Below, one piece after another: positions 5,876 to 13,681 of a stretch of 27,609 nt of DNA (its first letter is position 1; the number at the start of each line of letters is the position of its first letter). The notes below the pieces were generated by a model that saw only the letters and a program-made list of their open reading frames with translations, was not told the DNA's origin and made no database searches. Origin of the DNA: CALHKP01 sp963558075 (GTDB taxonomy: Bacteria; Bacillota; Clostridia; Peptostreptococcales; Anaerovoracaceae); contig CAUWFN010000026.1 of NCBI GenBank assembly GCA_963558075.1, forward strand, positions 1 through 27,609. The letters run 5' to 3'. Position numbers and translations under genes: made by a program.

Positions 5876-8464
5876 ATGAGAGAAGAAAAATTTGTAGTAA
5901 CAGGTATGAGCTGCTCAGCATGCTCCTCGCGAGTTGAAAAATGTGTTAACAAGCTAGATGGCGTTGATAACGTAAGCGTCAATCTTTTGACTGGAACGAT
6001 GAAGGTCGCTTTTGATGATTCTCAGATGAGTGATTCGGATATAATAAAAAGTGTTGAGGATGCAGGCTATGGAGCATCTTTGTTTGCTCAGAAAGAGGCA
6101 GGAGTAGAGAATGCCCAGGCTTCTACAGGAAAGAAAGAGCTTATGGACAGCCTCGACAGTGAGGTCAGAGGTATGAAAGCTAGACTCTGGTGGTCTGTTG
6201 CGCTTCTTGCTGTCCTCATGTGTTTTTCTATGGGACCTATGCTATTTGGCATAGATCACGGCGATATGAAGCATCCACTGAGCATGATACTTGCACAGGC
6301 AGTTCTTCTAATTCCGATCGTATTTCTTAATAGAAAATATTTTATCAAAGGAATTCCTGCCCTTTTTAAAGGCGGTGCGAACATGGATACTCTGGTAGCA
6401 GTAGGTGCTGGAAGCGCTATTGTTTACGGAGTTTTTGCCCTGTTTATGATATCTCTTGGATATGAGAACGGAAACCATGAACAGATTCATAGATATGCAT
6501 CTGATATTTATTTTGAGTCAGCAGCGATGATTCTGACTCTTGTAACTGTCGGAAAATATATGGAGTCGCGATCAAAGAAATCAACGGGAGCATCCCTAGA
6601 AAAGCTCATGAAGCTTTCGCCAAAGACGGCAAACGTGATACGCGATGGAAAAGAAACAGTAATAGATGCAATGCTCCTTCAGCCTGGAGATGTTGTAATC
6701 GTAAGAACCGGAGAAATTCTTCCGATTGACGGTGAAATAATCGAGGGCATGGGCGGCTTTGATGAAGCTGCTGTTACAGGGGAAAGCATGCCGGTCGAAA
6801 AAACAGTTGGAGATAAAGTTATCTCTGCCTCAACTGTGACTAACGGCTTTGTTAAGATAAGATGTGAAAAGACAGGTGCAGATACTACTATAAGCCAGAT
6901 TATAAGTCTTGTCGAGGAGGCGGGCTCAACAAAGGCACCAATCGCAAGAGTTGCCGATAAGGTGGCGGGAGTTTTTGTTCCTGTAGTAATGGTAATTGCT
7001 CTTGTTACATGTATTGTTTGGCTTGTAGCAGGAAAGGGATTTGAATTTGCACTTTCTATGGGAATTTCTGTTCTTGTTATTTCATGTCCGTGTGCTCTTG
7101 GGCTTGCAACGCCTGTAGCGATTATGGTAGGTACAGGAAAAGCTGCAGAAAACGGTATTTTGTTTAAATCAGGTGAGACTCTTGAGGAGTCAAGCAGAAT
7201 AGACACAGTAGTTCTTGATAAGACAGGAACAGTGACAGAGGGAAAGCCAAAGGTTACAGACGTAATTTCAGAAGGGCTTGAAGAAAATGAATTTCTAAAA
7301 ATTGCAGCAGCCATAGAAAATGCGAGTGAGCATCCGCTTGCAAATTCTGTTGTTGAATATGCAAAGGAAAAAGAAATCGAAATTTTGGAGCCGGAATCAT
7401 TTGAGGCAGTTTTCGGTCAGGGTATAATCGCTGATTTCGAAGGTAGAAGATACTATGCTGGAAACATGAAGCTTATGGAAGCAAATGGTATTGATGCAAG
7501 TGAGTTCTTAGGCAAAATAGAAGCATTTGCTGATGATGCAAAGACGCCACTAATATTTGCAGATTCCGAAAGGGTAATAGGTGTTATTGCAGTATTTGAC
7601 TCAGAAAAGCCAGAGAGTAGATTTGCAGTTGAACAGTTCAGCCAGATGGATATAGACGTTGTAATGCTCACAGGTGACAACAAAAAAACTGCAGAGGCTA
7701 TAAGAAAGAAGATGAATATCCCTGAGATGGTTTCTGATATGATGCCTCAGGATAAAGAAAAATATATAGCAGAGCTTCAGTCAAAGGGCAAGAAGGTTGC
7801 TATGATCGGTGATGGAGTAAACGATGCTCCGGCTCTTGCACGAGCAGACCTTGGAATTGCGATTGGTGCAGGAACAGATGTTGCAATTGACAGCGCAGAT
7901 GTTATACTTATGAAGAGCAGTCTTCTTGATGCTGTAAATGCTGTTAAGCTTTCTAAGAAAGTAATGCGAAACATCAAACAAAATCTTTTCTGGGCATTTT
8001 TCTACAACATAATAGGAATACCAGTTGCTGCAGGAGTTTTGTTCCCAGTATTTGCAATTAAGCTCTCACCTATGATAGGTGCGGCTGCAATGAGTATGTC
8101 GAGCGTATGTGTAGTTGCAAATGCACTTCGCATAAGAAACTTCAGAAAGACAACAATGCAGGAAGCAGAAGCATCTAAGGCAGAAAAAGCTAATGAAATG
8201 GAAAAAGAAAATAAAGAAACAAAAATTGAGAAAGACGAGGTGAAAGGTATGAAATACGAAGTAAAAATAGAAGGTATGATGTGCATGCACTGCCAGAAGC
8301 ATGCGACAGAAGCTCTATCAAAGCTTGATGGCGTTACATCAGTAGATGTATCACTAGAGGAAAAGTGTGCAAAAGTAGAAGCAGAAAAAGCCATCGAAAA
8401 AGAAACTGTAGAAAAGGCTATCAGCGAAGCTGGATACGAAGTTACAGATTTTAAAGAATTATAA
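5876..8464 (+). CDS. copA: Cu+-exporting P1B-type ATPase CopA with N- and C-terminal HMA domains
   Basis: Pumps Cu+ (or Ag+) out of the cytoplasm at the expense of ATP. Order in the 862 residues: N-terminal HMA domain with GMSCSAC (Cys13, Cys16), transmembrane helices, actuator TGES (301-304), the copper-site CPC (404-406), phosphorylation site DKTGT (Asp448), an SEHPLA nucleotide-binding motif, GDGVNDAP (645-652), then helices with FFYN and MSMSS, the residues typical of the Cu+ subgroup. A Lys/Glu-rich linker (about 760-791) leads to a second, CopZ-like HMA domain (792-862) with MMCMHC (Cys803, Cys806). A C-terminal HMA is unusual for CopA; it looks like a CopA-CopZ fusion. The start has AAGGTG at 5865-5870. 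No copper-responsive operator is recognisable in the short 24-base gap, so regulation must be upstream. Confidence 0.96.
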   Translation: MREEKFVVTGMSCSACSSRVEKCVNKLDGVDNVSVNLLTGTMKVAFDDSQMSDSDIIKSVEDAGYGASLFAQKEAGVENAQASTGKKELMDSLDSEVRGMKARLWWSVALLAVLMCFSMGPMLFGIDHGDMKHPLSMILAQAVLLIPIVFLNRKYFIKGIPALFKGGANMDTLVAVGAGSAIVYGVFALFMISLGYENGNHEQIHRYASDIYFESAAMILTLVTVGKYMESRSKKSTGASLEKLMKLSPKTANVIRDGKETVIDAMLLQPGDVVIVRTGEILPIDGEIIEGMGGFDEAAVTGESMPVEKTVGDKVISASTVTNGFVKIRCEKTGADTTISQIISLVEEAGSTKAPIARVADKVAGVFVPVVMVIALVTCIVWLVAGKGFEFALSMGISVLVISCPCALGLATPVAIMVGTGKAAENGILFKSGETLEESSRIDTVVLDKTGTVTEGKPKVTDVISEGLEENEFLKIAAAIENASEHPLANSVVEYAKEKEIEILEPESFEAVFGQGIIADFEGRRYYAGNMKLMEANGIDASEFLGKIEAFADDAKTPLIFADSERVIGVIAVFDSEKPESRFAVEQFSQMDIDVVMLTGDNKKTAEAIRKKMNIPEMVSDMMPQDKEKYIAELQSKGKKVAMIGDGVNDAPALARADLGIAIGAGTDVAIDSADVILMKSSLLDAVNAVKLSKKVMRNIKQNLFWAFFYNIIGIPVAAGVLFPVFAIKLSPMIGAAAMSMSSVCVVANALRIRNFRKTTMQEAEASKAEKANEMEKENKETKIEKDEVKGMKYEVKIEGMMCMHCQKHATEALSKLDGVTSVDVSLEEKCAKVEAEKAIEKETVEKAISEAGYEVTDFKEL
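8238..8464 (+). other. Possible internal ribosome-binding site and start for a CopZ-like copper chaperone
   Basis: Within copA, in frame, AGGTG (8238-8242) lies six bases before ATG 8249. Translation from there would give a separate 71-residue HMA protein with the CopZ layout: MKYEV strand, GMMCMHC metal loop, and a C-terminal GYEV strand. This start falls exactly at the domain boundary. It may be a working alternative start or only the remnant of a once separate copZ joined to copA; sequence alone cannot decide. Confidence 0.35.
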
Positions 8465-8480
8465 ATTGGAGTGAGATTAA

Positions 8481-9689
8481 TTGGAATTTAACAGAATAAC
8501 AATGAAAAAGCTGCTCATTCTTGTTTTCTCCGGTATAGCGTTTTATCTTGTTTTGAGCAACTTCGGAGATGTTACAGACAAGCTGGGTATGCTTATTAGC
8601 ATTGTATTTCCTTTTATACTTGGAACATGTTTTGCGTTTATTATCAATGTCCCTATGAGTAGAATCGAAAACGCTCTGTTCAGAAGCGGACGAGTAAAAA
8701 AGGGAAAGCGAATTATTTCGTTTTTTATAACGATTGCACTGATAATCGGTATAATTGCTATTGCGCTTAATATCATAATTCCTCAGATTGCAGTAACCCT
8801 TTACAATATAGCAAAGGAACTACCTGAGGCGGCAGATGCCTTTCAGGCTTGGGTTATGGATAGAGCCGGTGTATGGAGCTTTATGCACGATGCTGTAAAG
8901 CAGTTTTCAATTGACTGGGGCGATATTGCAAAAGATCTTTCTATTCTAATGAAAAATGTTGGCACGCAGATGGTAAATACAGGCATCGGTGCAGTTACAA
9001 ACATTGTAGGAATGATTGTGAATTTCTTTATCGGACTTATTTTCTCAGTGTATATTTTGATGTCAAAGGAGAAGCTAGGTCTCGAGGGAAAACAGGTTCT
9101 ATTTGCAGTTTTTAGTGAAAAGACAGCAAAGAAGATAATCTATGTTCTTACACTTTCCAACAGAACATTTTCTAGATTTATTTCAGGTCAGTGTCTTGAA
9201 GCTTGCATACTAGGACTTATGTTCTTCGTTTCGATGTCAATATTCAGACTGCCTTATGCAATGTTGATTTCTGTAATGATTGCATTTACAGCACTGATAC
9301 CTATCGTTGGAGCATTTATCGGATGCATATTCGGTTGCCTATTCATACTGCTAGAAAATCCTGTTCAGGCGTTATTTTTCATAATCCTGTTCTTGATTTT
9401 ACAGCAGATTGAAGGTAATATTGTATATCCTCATGTTGTAGGAAGCTCTGTAGGTCTTCCTTCTATGTGGGTTCTTGTAGCTGTTACAGTCGGCGGAAAG
9501 CTGATGGGCGTATTTGGAATGGTTTTATTCATTCCTATTTGTTCAGTTCTTTATTCGCTGTTTAGACTGTTTGTAAAAGACAGACTCAAGAAAAAAGAAA
9601 TTTCATCTGATATCTGGACAAAACCACTCAACCTAGAAGAATGTGTTATGACAGGCTGTGACTGTGCAGATAAAGGTGAAAAGAAATAA
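8481..9689 (+). CDS. AI-2E family (UPF0118/YtvI-like) membrane transporter
   Basis: A 402-residue integral membrane protein of the AI-2E transporter superfamily (PF01594). It has paired N-terminal hydrophobic helices (about 9-28 and 36-55), a helix near 80-100, an extracytoplasmic amphipathic region (about 105-160), and a C-terminal bundle including the family-typical FRLPYAMLISVMIAFTALIP stretch (about 256-275) and QQIEGNIVYPHVVG (about 310-323). Members export signals, ions or other solutes; the substrate here is unknown. The start is TTG 8481 with GGAG at 8468-8471; ATG 8502 has no Shine-Dalgarno. It follows copA by 16 bases and ends at a terminator, closing the operon that begins at 4095. 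The name of the family should not be read as evidence of autoinducer-2 transport. Confidence 0.9.
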   Translation: MEFNRITMKKLLILVFSGIAFYLVLSNFGDVTDKLGMLISIVFPFILGTCFAFIINVPMSRIENALFRSGRVKKGKRIISFFITIALIIGIIAIALNIIIPQIAVTLYNIAKELPEAADAFQAWVMDRAGVWSFMHDAVKQFSIDWGDIAKDLSILMKNVGTQMVNTGIGAVTNIVGMIVNFFIGLIFSVYILMSKEKLGLEGKQVLFAVFSEKTAKKIIYVLTLSNRTFSRFISGQCLEACILGLMFFVSMSIFRLPYAMLISVMIAFTALIPIVGAFIGCIFGCLFILLENPVQALFFIILFLILQQIEGNIVYPHVVGSSVGLPSMWVLVAVTVGGKLMGVFGMVLFIPICSVLYSLFRLFVKDRLKKKEISSDIWTKPLNLEECVMTGCDCADKGEKK

Positions 9690-9690
9690 A

Positions 9691-9712
9691 AAACGGTATT
9701 CGAAAACCGTTT
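9691..9712 (-). terminator. Intrinsic terminator for the leftward ABC transporter genes
   Basis: AAACGGT (9691-9697) pairs with ACCGTTT (9706-9712). The T-tract needed for termination lies on the minus strand (TTTTTTATTTC leaving 9696 leftward), so it would stop leftward transcripts. Confidence 0.55.
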
Positions 9713-9733
9713 GGTCTAGAAGTAAAAGATAAT

Positions 9734-9787
9734 AAAATGACGTTTTCAGTAACTATTGTGATTACCGGAAACGTCATTTTTAATTTA
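9734..9787. terminator. Strong intrinsic terminator between convergent operons
   Basis: A perfect 12-base stem, AAAATGACGTTT (9734-9745) and AAACGTCATTTT (9769-9780), is followed by TTAATTT on the plus strand and TTATTATC on the minus strand. It would end the rightward transcript and probably the leftward one. Confidence 0.88.
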
Positions 9788-9837
9788 CGATTTTGATTTT
9801 ATCTGTCTATGCATTACTTTTAAACTTATAATCTTTG

Positions 9838-12372
9838 CTATTCAATTGACTTTAAGGATTCTGTCATGCTTATTTTGTTTAGCTTAAAATACATTACCCC
9901 TGATACAATAAACGTAAATAGGAATGTAAGAATAAATGCATATACATAGCTTATTGGCATAATTCTCGTATCGAAGGAAACCATGTCCACAGTTATTCTA
10001 GAAATAACAAATGCATGTAGGAGCTTTCCGAGGAAGAGTCCAACAAAGGCACTTATTCCTGTTAGGAAGAAGTTTTCCCTGAAAACATAGGATGAAGTTT
10101 CTCTTGGATAAAATCCGAGAACTTTAATCGTTGCAATTTCTCTTATACGTTCTGTTATATTGATATTCGTTAGGTTGTAGAGCACGATGAATGCAAGGGC
10201 ACCTGCTGATACGATAACAAGGACTATAACTGCATTTAGGCTATCTAGCATAGATGTTATGCGGCTTTTCATGTCATTTGTTACGGTTACTGCTGCAACA
10301 TCATCAGAGTCATACAGGGAAGCTGCGTTTTCGAAAATCATATCCTCTTTTGCATCAGTATTTGCATATGAAGTATTTACAGGTGCAATTTCTCCGGTCT
10401 GATTTTCGTATGTGCCTGGAGTTATATAAGCATAGGAATTTATATAGTTTTCGAATATTCCACTGACTTCAAGTTCGAGCTCTTTATTATCCTCTGTCTT
10501 GAGAGTTATTTTATCGCCTTTTTCTAGATCAAATATACGTGCCATTTTATCGCATATTATAACCTGATTTTCACCAGGATATTTAACTTTCTTTCCATTG
10601 TTATGGATATCAACAAAATCGCTAAGTCCTGATTTATCAGCTGTAACAAGCTTTAGAGATTTTGTTTTTCCATCCTTTTGGATGTCTGCGGAGATTTCAC
10701 TGACGAATTTAATATCAGTAAGTTTATCTTTGTTTTTCTCTTTAAAAGCAGTTTGTTCATCGGCAGTCTGTGACTCTGTAAATGTCAGATTATAGTCATA
10801 GTATGTTATTTCGTTATACTGAAATTCTCCTATGTTGCCAACTGAGTCTTTGATGCCAAAACCTGTTACAAGTAGGGCAGTGCAGCCGCTGATTCCAATT
10901 ACCATCATAAAAAATCTTTTTTTGTAACGGAAGATGTTTCTTAGGGAAACCTTATATAGGAAGCTGAGATGATTCCAGATAAACGGAATTTTTTCTAGCA
11001 GTATACGTTTTCCACTCTTTGGTGCTTTTGGTCTTATGAGCTGTGCTGGTGCAATTTTAAAATCGTTTAGACACGATGCAAGGGTCGAAAGCATTGCGCA
11101 GGCAAGGGCTGCTATGAGACATGCGATGCATAGGGCTAAATCATAAATATGATTTACCTCATCGGAGAAGTTATATAGCATTCCGTATGCATGCCAAATG
11201 ACGCTCGGGAATATGTAAGAGCCGGCAAAGAAGCCTGCGATGGAGCCTAAAAAGGCTGCGCTTGCTGCATAAAACAGATATTTTCCAAGGACAGCCGCAT
11301 TGCTATATCCAAGGGCTTTCAAAACGCCTATTTGTGTTCTTTGTTCATCAACCATTCTTGTCATCGTTGTCATGCAGACTAGAGCAGCAACGAGAAGGAA
11401 GAACAGAGGAAATACTGTTGCTATGCTTGCAACTATGCTCGTATCATTATCAAAAGAGGAATATCCTATGTTTATATTCCTATCAAATACGAAGGTGTCA
11501 GCTTCTTTTGGAAGGTCAATTTGCTCTAGAAGAAGTTCGTTAGGGTCTTTGTTTTCCATTTGAGCCTTCATTGAAATCATGGATTTCATTTCGGTAGGGA
11601 TCGCCGCAAGTCCTTCCTCCTGCAGAGCTTTGATTCTATCGTCGGATGCTTTTTCGGCATTTTTTGTTAGTACAGGCTCGAGGGCATCCATTTTGTTTTC
11701 ATATTTTTTGGAGTAGAGAGCATAGTCTTTTTCGAGGCATGCGTATACCTCTGTAAAGTAGTCTGTGTTAAAGCCTTCTTCTGTCAAATACACAAAGCCG
11801 GCGATAGTACCGTTTCCCTTTGATGATGTGCCTCGCTTGTGGTCGATATAAAGGGGAGATGTTACGGTTCCTACAATTTTATATGAGTCGTAAGAAAACT
11901 TGTCTCTATCTTCCTTAGAATTTTCGTCGGAAATTTTAAAGCTTTTACCAATTAAATTCTGATTTTCGGCATATTCTGCATCGATTACACACTCATTAGC
12001 TTTTTTTGGAAGACGTCCTTCCTTAAGCTGGATTTTGTTGATTTTGTCTGTAATCATGTGAGTTTTGAATACTATGTCGTCGTTTTTTCTTGAGCGTGCG
12101 AGTATATCAAAAGAGATCGAACCTTCAGCTGTGCCTATTCCTTTGGTTTTAGCAATTGTATCTACGCTGTTATCATCATATCCTGCAGAAGATGATATCT
12201 GAAAATCAAAGAAGTTCGAGTCTCTGAAGAACTCGTCTGCAGTGCTTACCATATCAGGTTTGGAAAGTTTAAGCCCGGAAAAGAATCCGACGCCCAGTGC
12301 AACTATTGCAAGTATTGCAATATAGCGGCCGAGAGACCCCCTGATTTCTTTGAGTGTTGATTTGAATAACAT
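9838..12372 (-). CDS. ABC transporter permease with two FtsX domains (MacB/LolE-like superfamily)
   Basis: An 844-residue membrane subunit. One helix near the N terminus (about 15-35) is followed by a large extracytoplasmic domain (about 36-310), a first FtsX core of three helices (about 313-433) with the MVDEQRTQIGVLKALGYS coupling segment, a fifth helix (about 485-505), a second extracytoplasmic domain, and a C-terminal FtsX core that includes TERIREIATIKVLGFYPRE. Such permeases pair with LolD/MacB-type ATPases and act mechanically on lipids, peptides or cell-envelope proteins rather than in classic import. AGGTG just upstream overlaps the stop of the ATPase gene seven bases away, so the two are translated together. 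Substrate unknown; no two-component system is adjacent, which argues weakly against a bacitracin-type resistance module. Confidence 0.92.
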   Translation of the reverse strand: MLFKSTLKEIRGSLGRYIAILAIVALGVGFFSGLKLSKPDMVSTADEFFRDSNFFDFQISSSAGYDDNSVDTIAKTKGIGTAEGSISFDILARSRKNDDIVFKTHMITDKINKIQLKEGRLPKKANECVIDAEYAENQNLIGKSFKISDENSKEDRDKFSYDSYKIVGTVTSPLYIDHKRGTSSKGNGTIAGFVYLTEEGFNTDYFTEVYACLEKDYALYSKKYENKMDALEPVLTKNAEKASDDRIKALQEEGLAAIPTEMKSMISMKAQMENKDPNELLLEQIDLPKEADTFVFDRNINIGYSSFDNDTSIVASIATVFPLFFLLVAALVCMTTMTRMVDEQRTQIGVLKALGYSNAAVLGKYLFYAASAAFLGSIAGFFAGSYIFPSVIWHAYGMLYNFSDEVNHIYDLALCIACLIAALACAMLSTLASCLNDFKIAPAQLIRPKAPKSGKRILLEKIPFIWNHLSFLYKVSLRNIFRYKKRFFMMVIGISGCTALLVTGFGIKDSVGNIGEFQYNEITYYDYNLTFTESQTADEQTAFKEKNKDKLTDIKFVSEISADIQKDGKTKSLKLVTADKSGLSDFVDIHNNGKKVKYPGENQVIICDKMARIFDLEKGDKITLKTEDNKELELEVSGIFENYINSYAYITPGTYENQTGEIAPVNTSYANTDAKEDMIFENAASLYDSDDVAAVTVTNDMKSRITSMLDSLNAVIVLVIVSAGALAFIVLYNLTNINITERIREIATIKVLGFYPRETSSYVFRENFFLTGISAFVGLFLGKLLHAFVISRITVDMVSFDTRIMPISYVYAFILTFLFTFIVSGVMYFKLNKISMTESLKSIE

Positions 12373-12379
12373 GATGCAC

Positions 12380-13081
12380 CTACCATTCTATTTCTTCGAC
12401 AGGAACGATGTTTGTGTTTTTTTCGACGGAGTATACAGTTCCGTTTTTAACTTTTATTATTCTGTCAGCCATGGCTGTTAGTGCCTGATTGTGGGTTATT
12501 ATTACTACAGTCATATGTTCTTTTCTGCATGTATCCTGAAGTAATTTTAGGATAGCTTTTCCAGTGTTATAGTCAAGAGCGCCCGTAGGCTCATCACATA
12601 GAAGTAGTTTTGGATTCTTGGCAAGAGCGCGTGCGATTGCAACTCTTTGCTGTTCTCCTCCAGAGAGCTGAGCGGGGAAGTTATTTTTTCGCTCACTCAA
12701 ACCTACCATATCGAGGACCTTAGATGAGTCCATAGGATTTTTGCAAATCTGAGTGGCAAGAGAAACGTTTTCTAGAGCTGTAAGATTTTGAACGAGATTG
12801 TAGAATTGAAAAACAAAACCGATATCGTATCTTCTATACGTTGTAAGCTCTTTTGGTGTCATTTCAGATATTACTTTTCCGTCCAATGTAACTTTTCCTG
12901 ATGTGAGAGTATCCATTCCACCTAGAATGTTCAAAAGCGTAGTCTTGCCTGCACCGGAAGCTCCGACAATTACGCACATTTCTCCTTTTTCTATTTCAAA
13001 TGATGCATCGCGTAATGCTTCGATAGATACTTCTCCCATGTGGTATGTCTTTTTGACATGTTCGAATTTAACGTAACTCAT
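12380..13081 (-). CDS. ABC transporter ATP-binding protein (LolD/MacB type)
   Basis: A 233-residue nucleotide-binding subunit for the FtsX-type permease that follows. Walker A GASGAGKTT (40-48), Q-loop Gln92, signature LSGGEQQR (139-146), Walker B LLLCDEP (159-165) and switch His197 are all intact. I start it at ATG 13081 because GGGAGGC lies at 13087-13093 on the minus strand. The frame is open up to 13264, but that extension lacks a Shine-Dalgarno, would overlap the divergent gene and crosses a good promoter. The start chosen gives the standard N terminus for the family (MSYVKFEHVKKTY). Confidence 0.95.
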   Translation of the reverse strand: MSYVKFEHVKKTYHMGEVSIEALRDASFEIEKGEMCVIVGASGAGKTTLLNILGGMDTLTSGKVTLDGKVISEMTPKELTTYRRYDIGFVFQFYNLVQNLTALENVSLATQICKNPMDSSKVLDMVGLSERKNNFPAQLSGGEQQRVAIARALAKNPKLLLCDEPTGALDYNTGKAILKLLQDTCRKEHMTVVIITHNQALTAMADRIIKVKNGTVYSVEKNTNIVPVEEIEW

Positions 13082-13098
13082 ATAATGCCTCCCAAAAT

Positions 13099-13114
13099 TC
13101 TGCCACAAGGCAGA
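13099..13114 (-). promoter_or_regulatory. Hairpin in the leader of the ABC transporter mRNA
   Basis: TCTGCC (13099-13104) and GGCAGA (13109-13114) form a 6-base stem with a 4-base loop, lying five bases upstream of the Shine-Dalgarno and downstream of the promoter. It could be an operator, an mRNA-stabilising hairpin or a translational control element. Confidence 0.4.
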
Positions 13115-13133
13115 TATAATACTGTATACTTTT

Positions 13134-13162
13134 ATTGTACATATATAAAAATCTATAATCAA
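13134..13162 (-). promoter_or_regulatory. Predicted promoter of the ABC transporter operon
   Basis: On the minus strand TTGATT (13162-13157), a 17-base spacer and TACAAT (13139-13134) form a near-consensus housekeeping promoter, placed about 50 bases upstream of the ATPase start. Confidence 0.65.
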
Positions 13163-13177
13163 TAGAGTTTTAAAGAG

Positions 13178-13206
13178 TTTTGATTTTTTGTACTCTAGTA
13201 TATAAT
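13178..13206 (+). promoter_or_regulatory. Predicted promoter of the GIY-YIG gene
   Basis: TATAAT at 13201-13206 is a perfect -10; the best -35 is TTTTGA/TTGATT at 13178-13185 (17 or 15 bases away). It lies about 30 bases before the GTG start. Confidence 0.55.
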
Positions 13207-13235
13207 TAAAAAGATTCAATGAAGGGAGAAAGACG

Positions 13236-13523
13236 GTGAAAAAGGACTGCGTATATATAGTCAAGTGTTCCGATGGGACTTTTTATACGGGATGGACGAA
13301 TGATTTGGAAAAACGAATTTCCTCTCATAACAGCGGAAAAGGCGCAAAATATACAAAGCCAAGGCTTCCTGTAAGCTTAGTTTATTGCGAGGAGTTTGAG
13401 GATAAAATAAGTGCAATGAAAAGAGAGGCTGCCATAAAAAAACTTTCGAGAAAAGAAAAAGAAAAGCTTGTAAGAAGCTACGCGGAAAAGGTCAAAGCTC
13501 TTGAAAATGAAAATAAACAATAA
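13236..13523 (+). CDS. GIY-YIG nuclease-domain protein (UPF0213, YhbQ/YazA-like)
   Basis: A 95-residue stand-alone GIY-YIG domain. The signature reads VYIVKCSDGTFYTGWT (6-21), followed by the R-x3-H spacing (Arg27, His31) and a GKGAKYTK segment (34-41), and a C-terminal helix with REAAIKKLSRKEK (63-75). The family resembles the nuclease domain of UvrC and homing endonucleases; related proteins have been linked to DNA repair, but the role in this organism is unknown. The start is GTG 13236 with AGGGAG at 13223-13228. It has its own promoter and is not in an operon with the next gene, which has a 158-base leader. Confidence 0.9.
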   Translation: MKKDCVYIVKCSDGTFYTGWTNDLEKRISSHNSGKGAKYTKPRLPVSLVYCEEFEDKISAMKREAAIKKLSRKEKEKLVRSYAEKVKALENENKQ

Positions 13524-13550
13524 CTTGATATAGCTAGGAATAAGTGTACG

Positions 13551-13579
13551 TTGTAAATTCTTCTGAGTTAGGTTAGAAT
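13551..13579 (+). promoter_or_regulatory. Predicted promoter of the 5'-nucleotidase gene
   Basis: TTGTAA (13551-13556), a 17-base spacer and TAGAAT (13574-13579) make a plausible promoter, leaving a leader of about 95 bases. The leader contains a near-palindrome, CCGTTTATATAAAACCGG (13619-13636), of unknown meaning. Confidence 0.45.
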
Positions 13580-13681
13580 ATAACTGTGTATTTATCAGAA
13601 TTTTGCGTATGGGCAAAAACCGTTTATATAAAACCGGCACAAGATAATGCACAATATGTTTTCTAAATAGGGAGGGTCAAG

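Noticed and set aside
6679..7314. 211-residue minus-strand open frame inside copA
   Set aside because: Lies wholly opposite a highly conserved gene, is Ser/Thr/Pro-rich as antisense shadows usually are, and lacks a Shine-Dalgarno.
13082..13264. N-terminal extension of the ABC ATPase up to 13264
   Set aside because: It would cross a near-consensus promoter and the divergent GIY-YIG start. A good Shine-Dalgarno and the standard family N terminus point to 13081.
13619..13636. Near-palindrome in the 5'-nucleotidase leader taken as a terminator of the GIY-YIG gene
   Set aside because: The pairing needs a bulge, the centre is all A/T, and no T-run follows; not convincing as a terminator.
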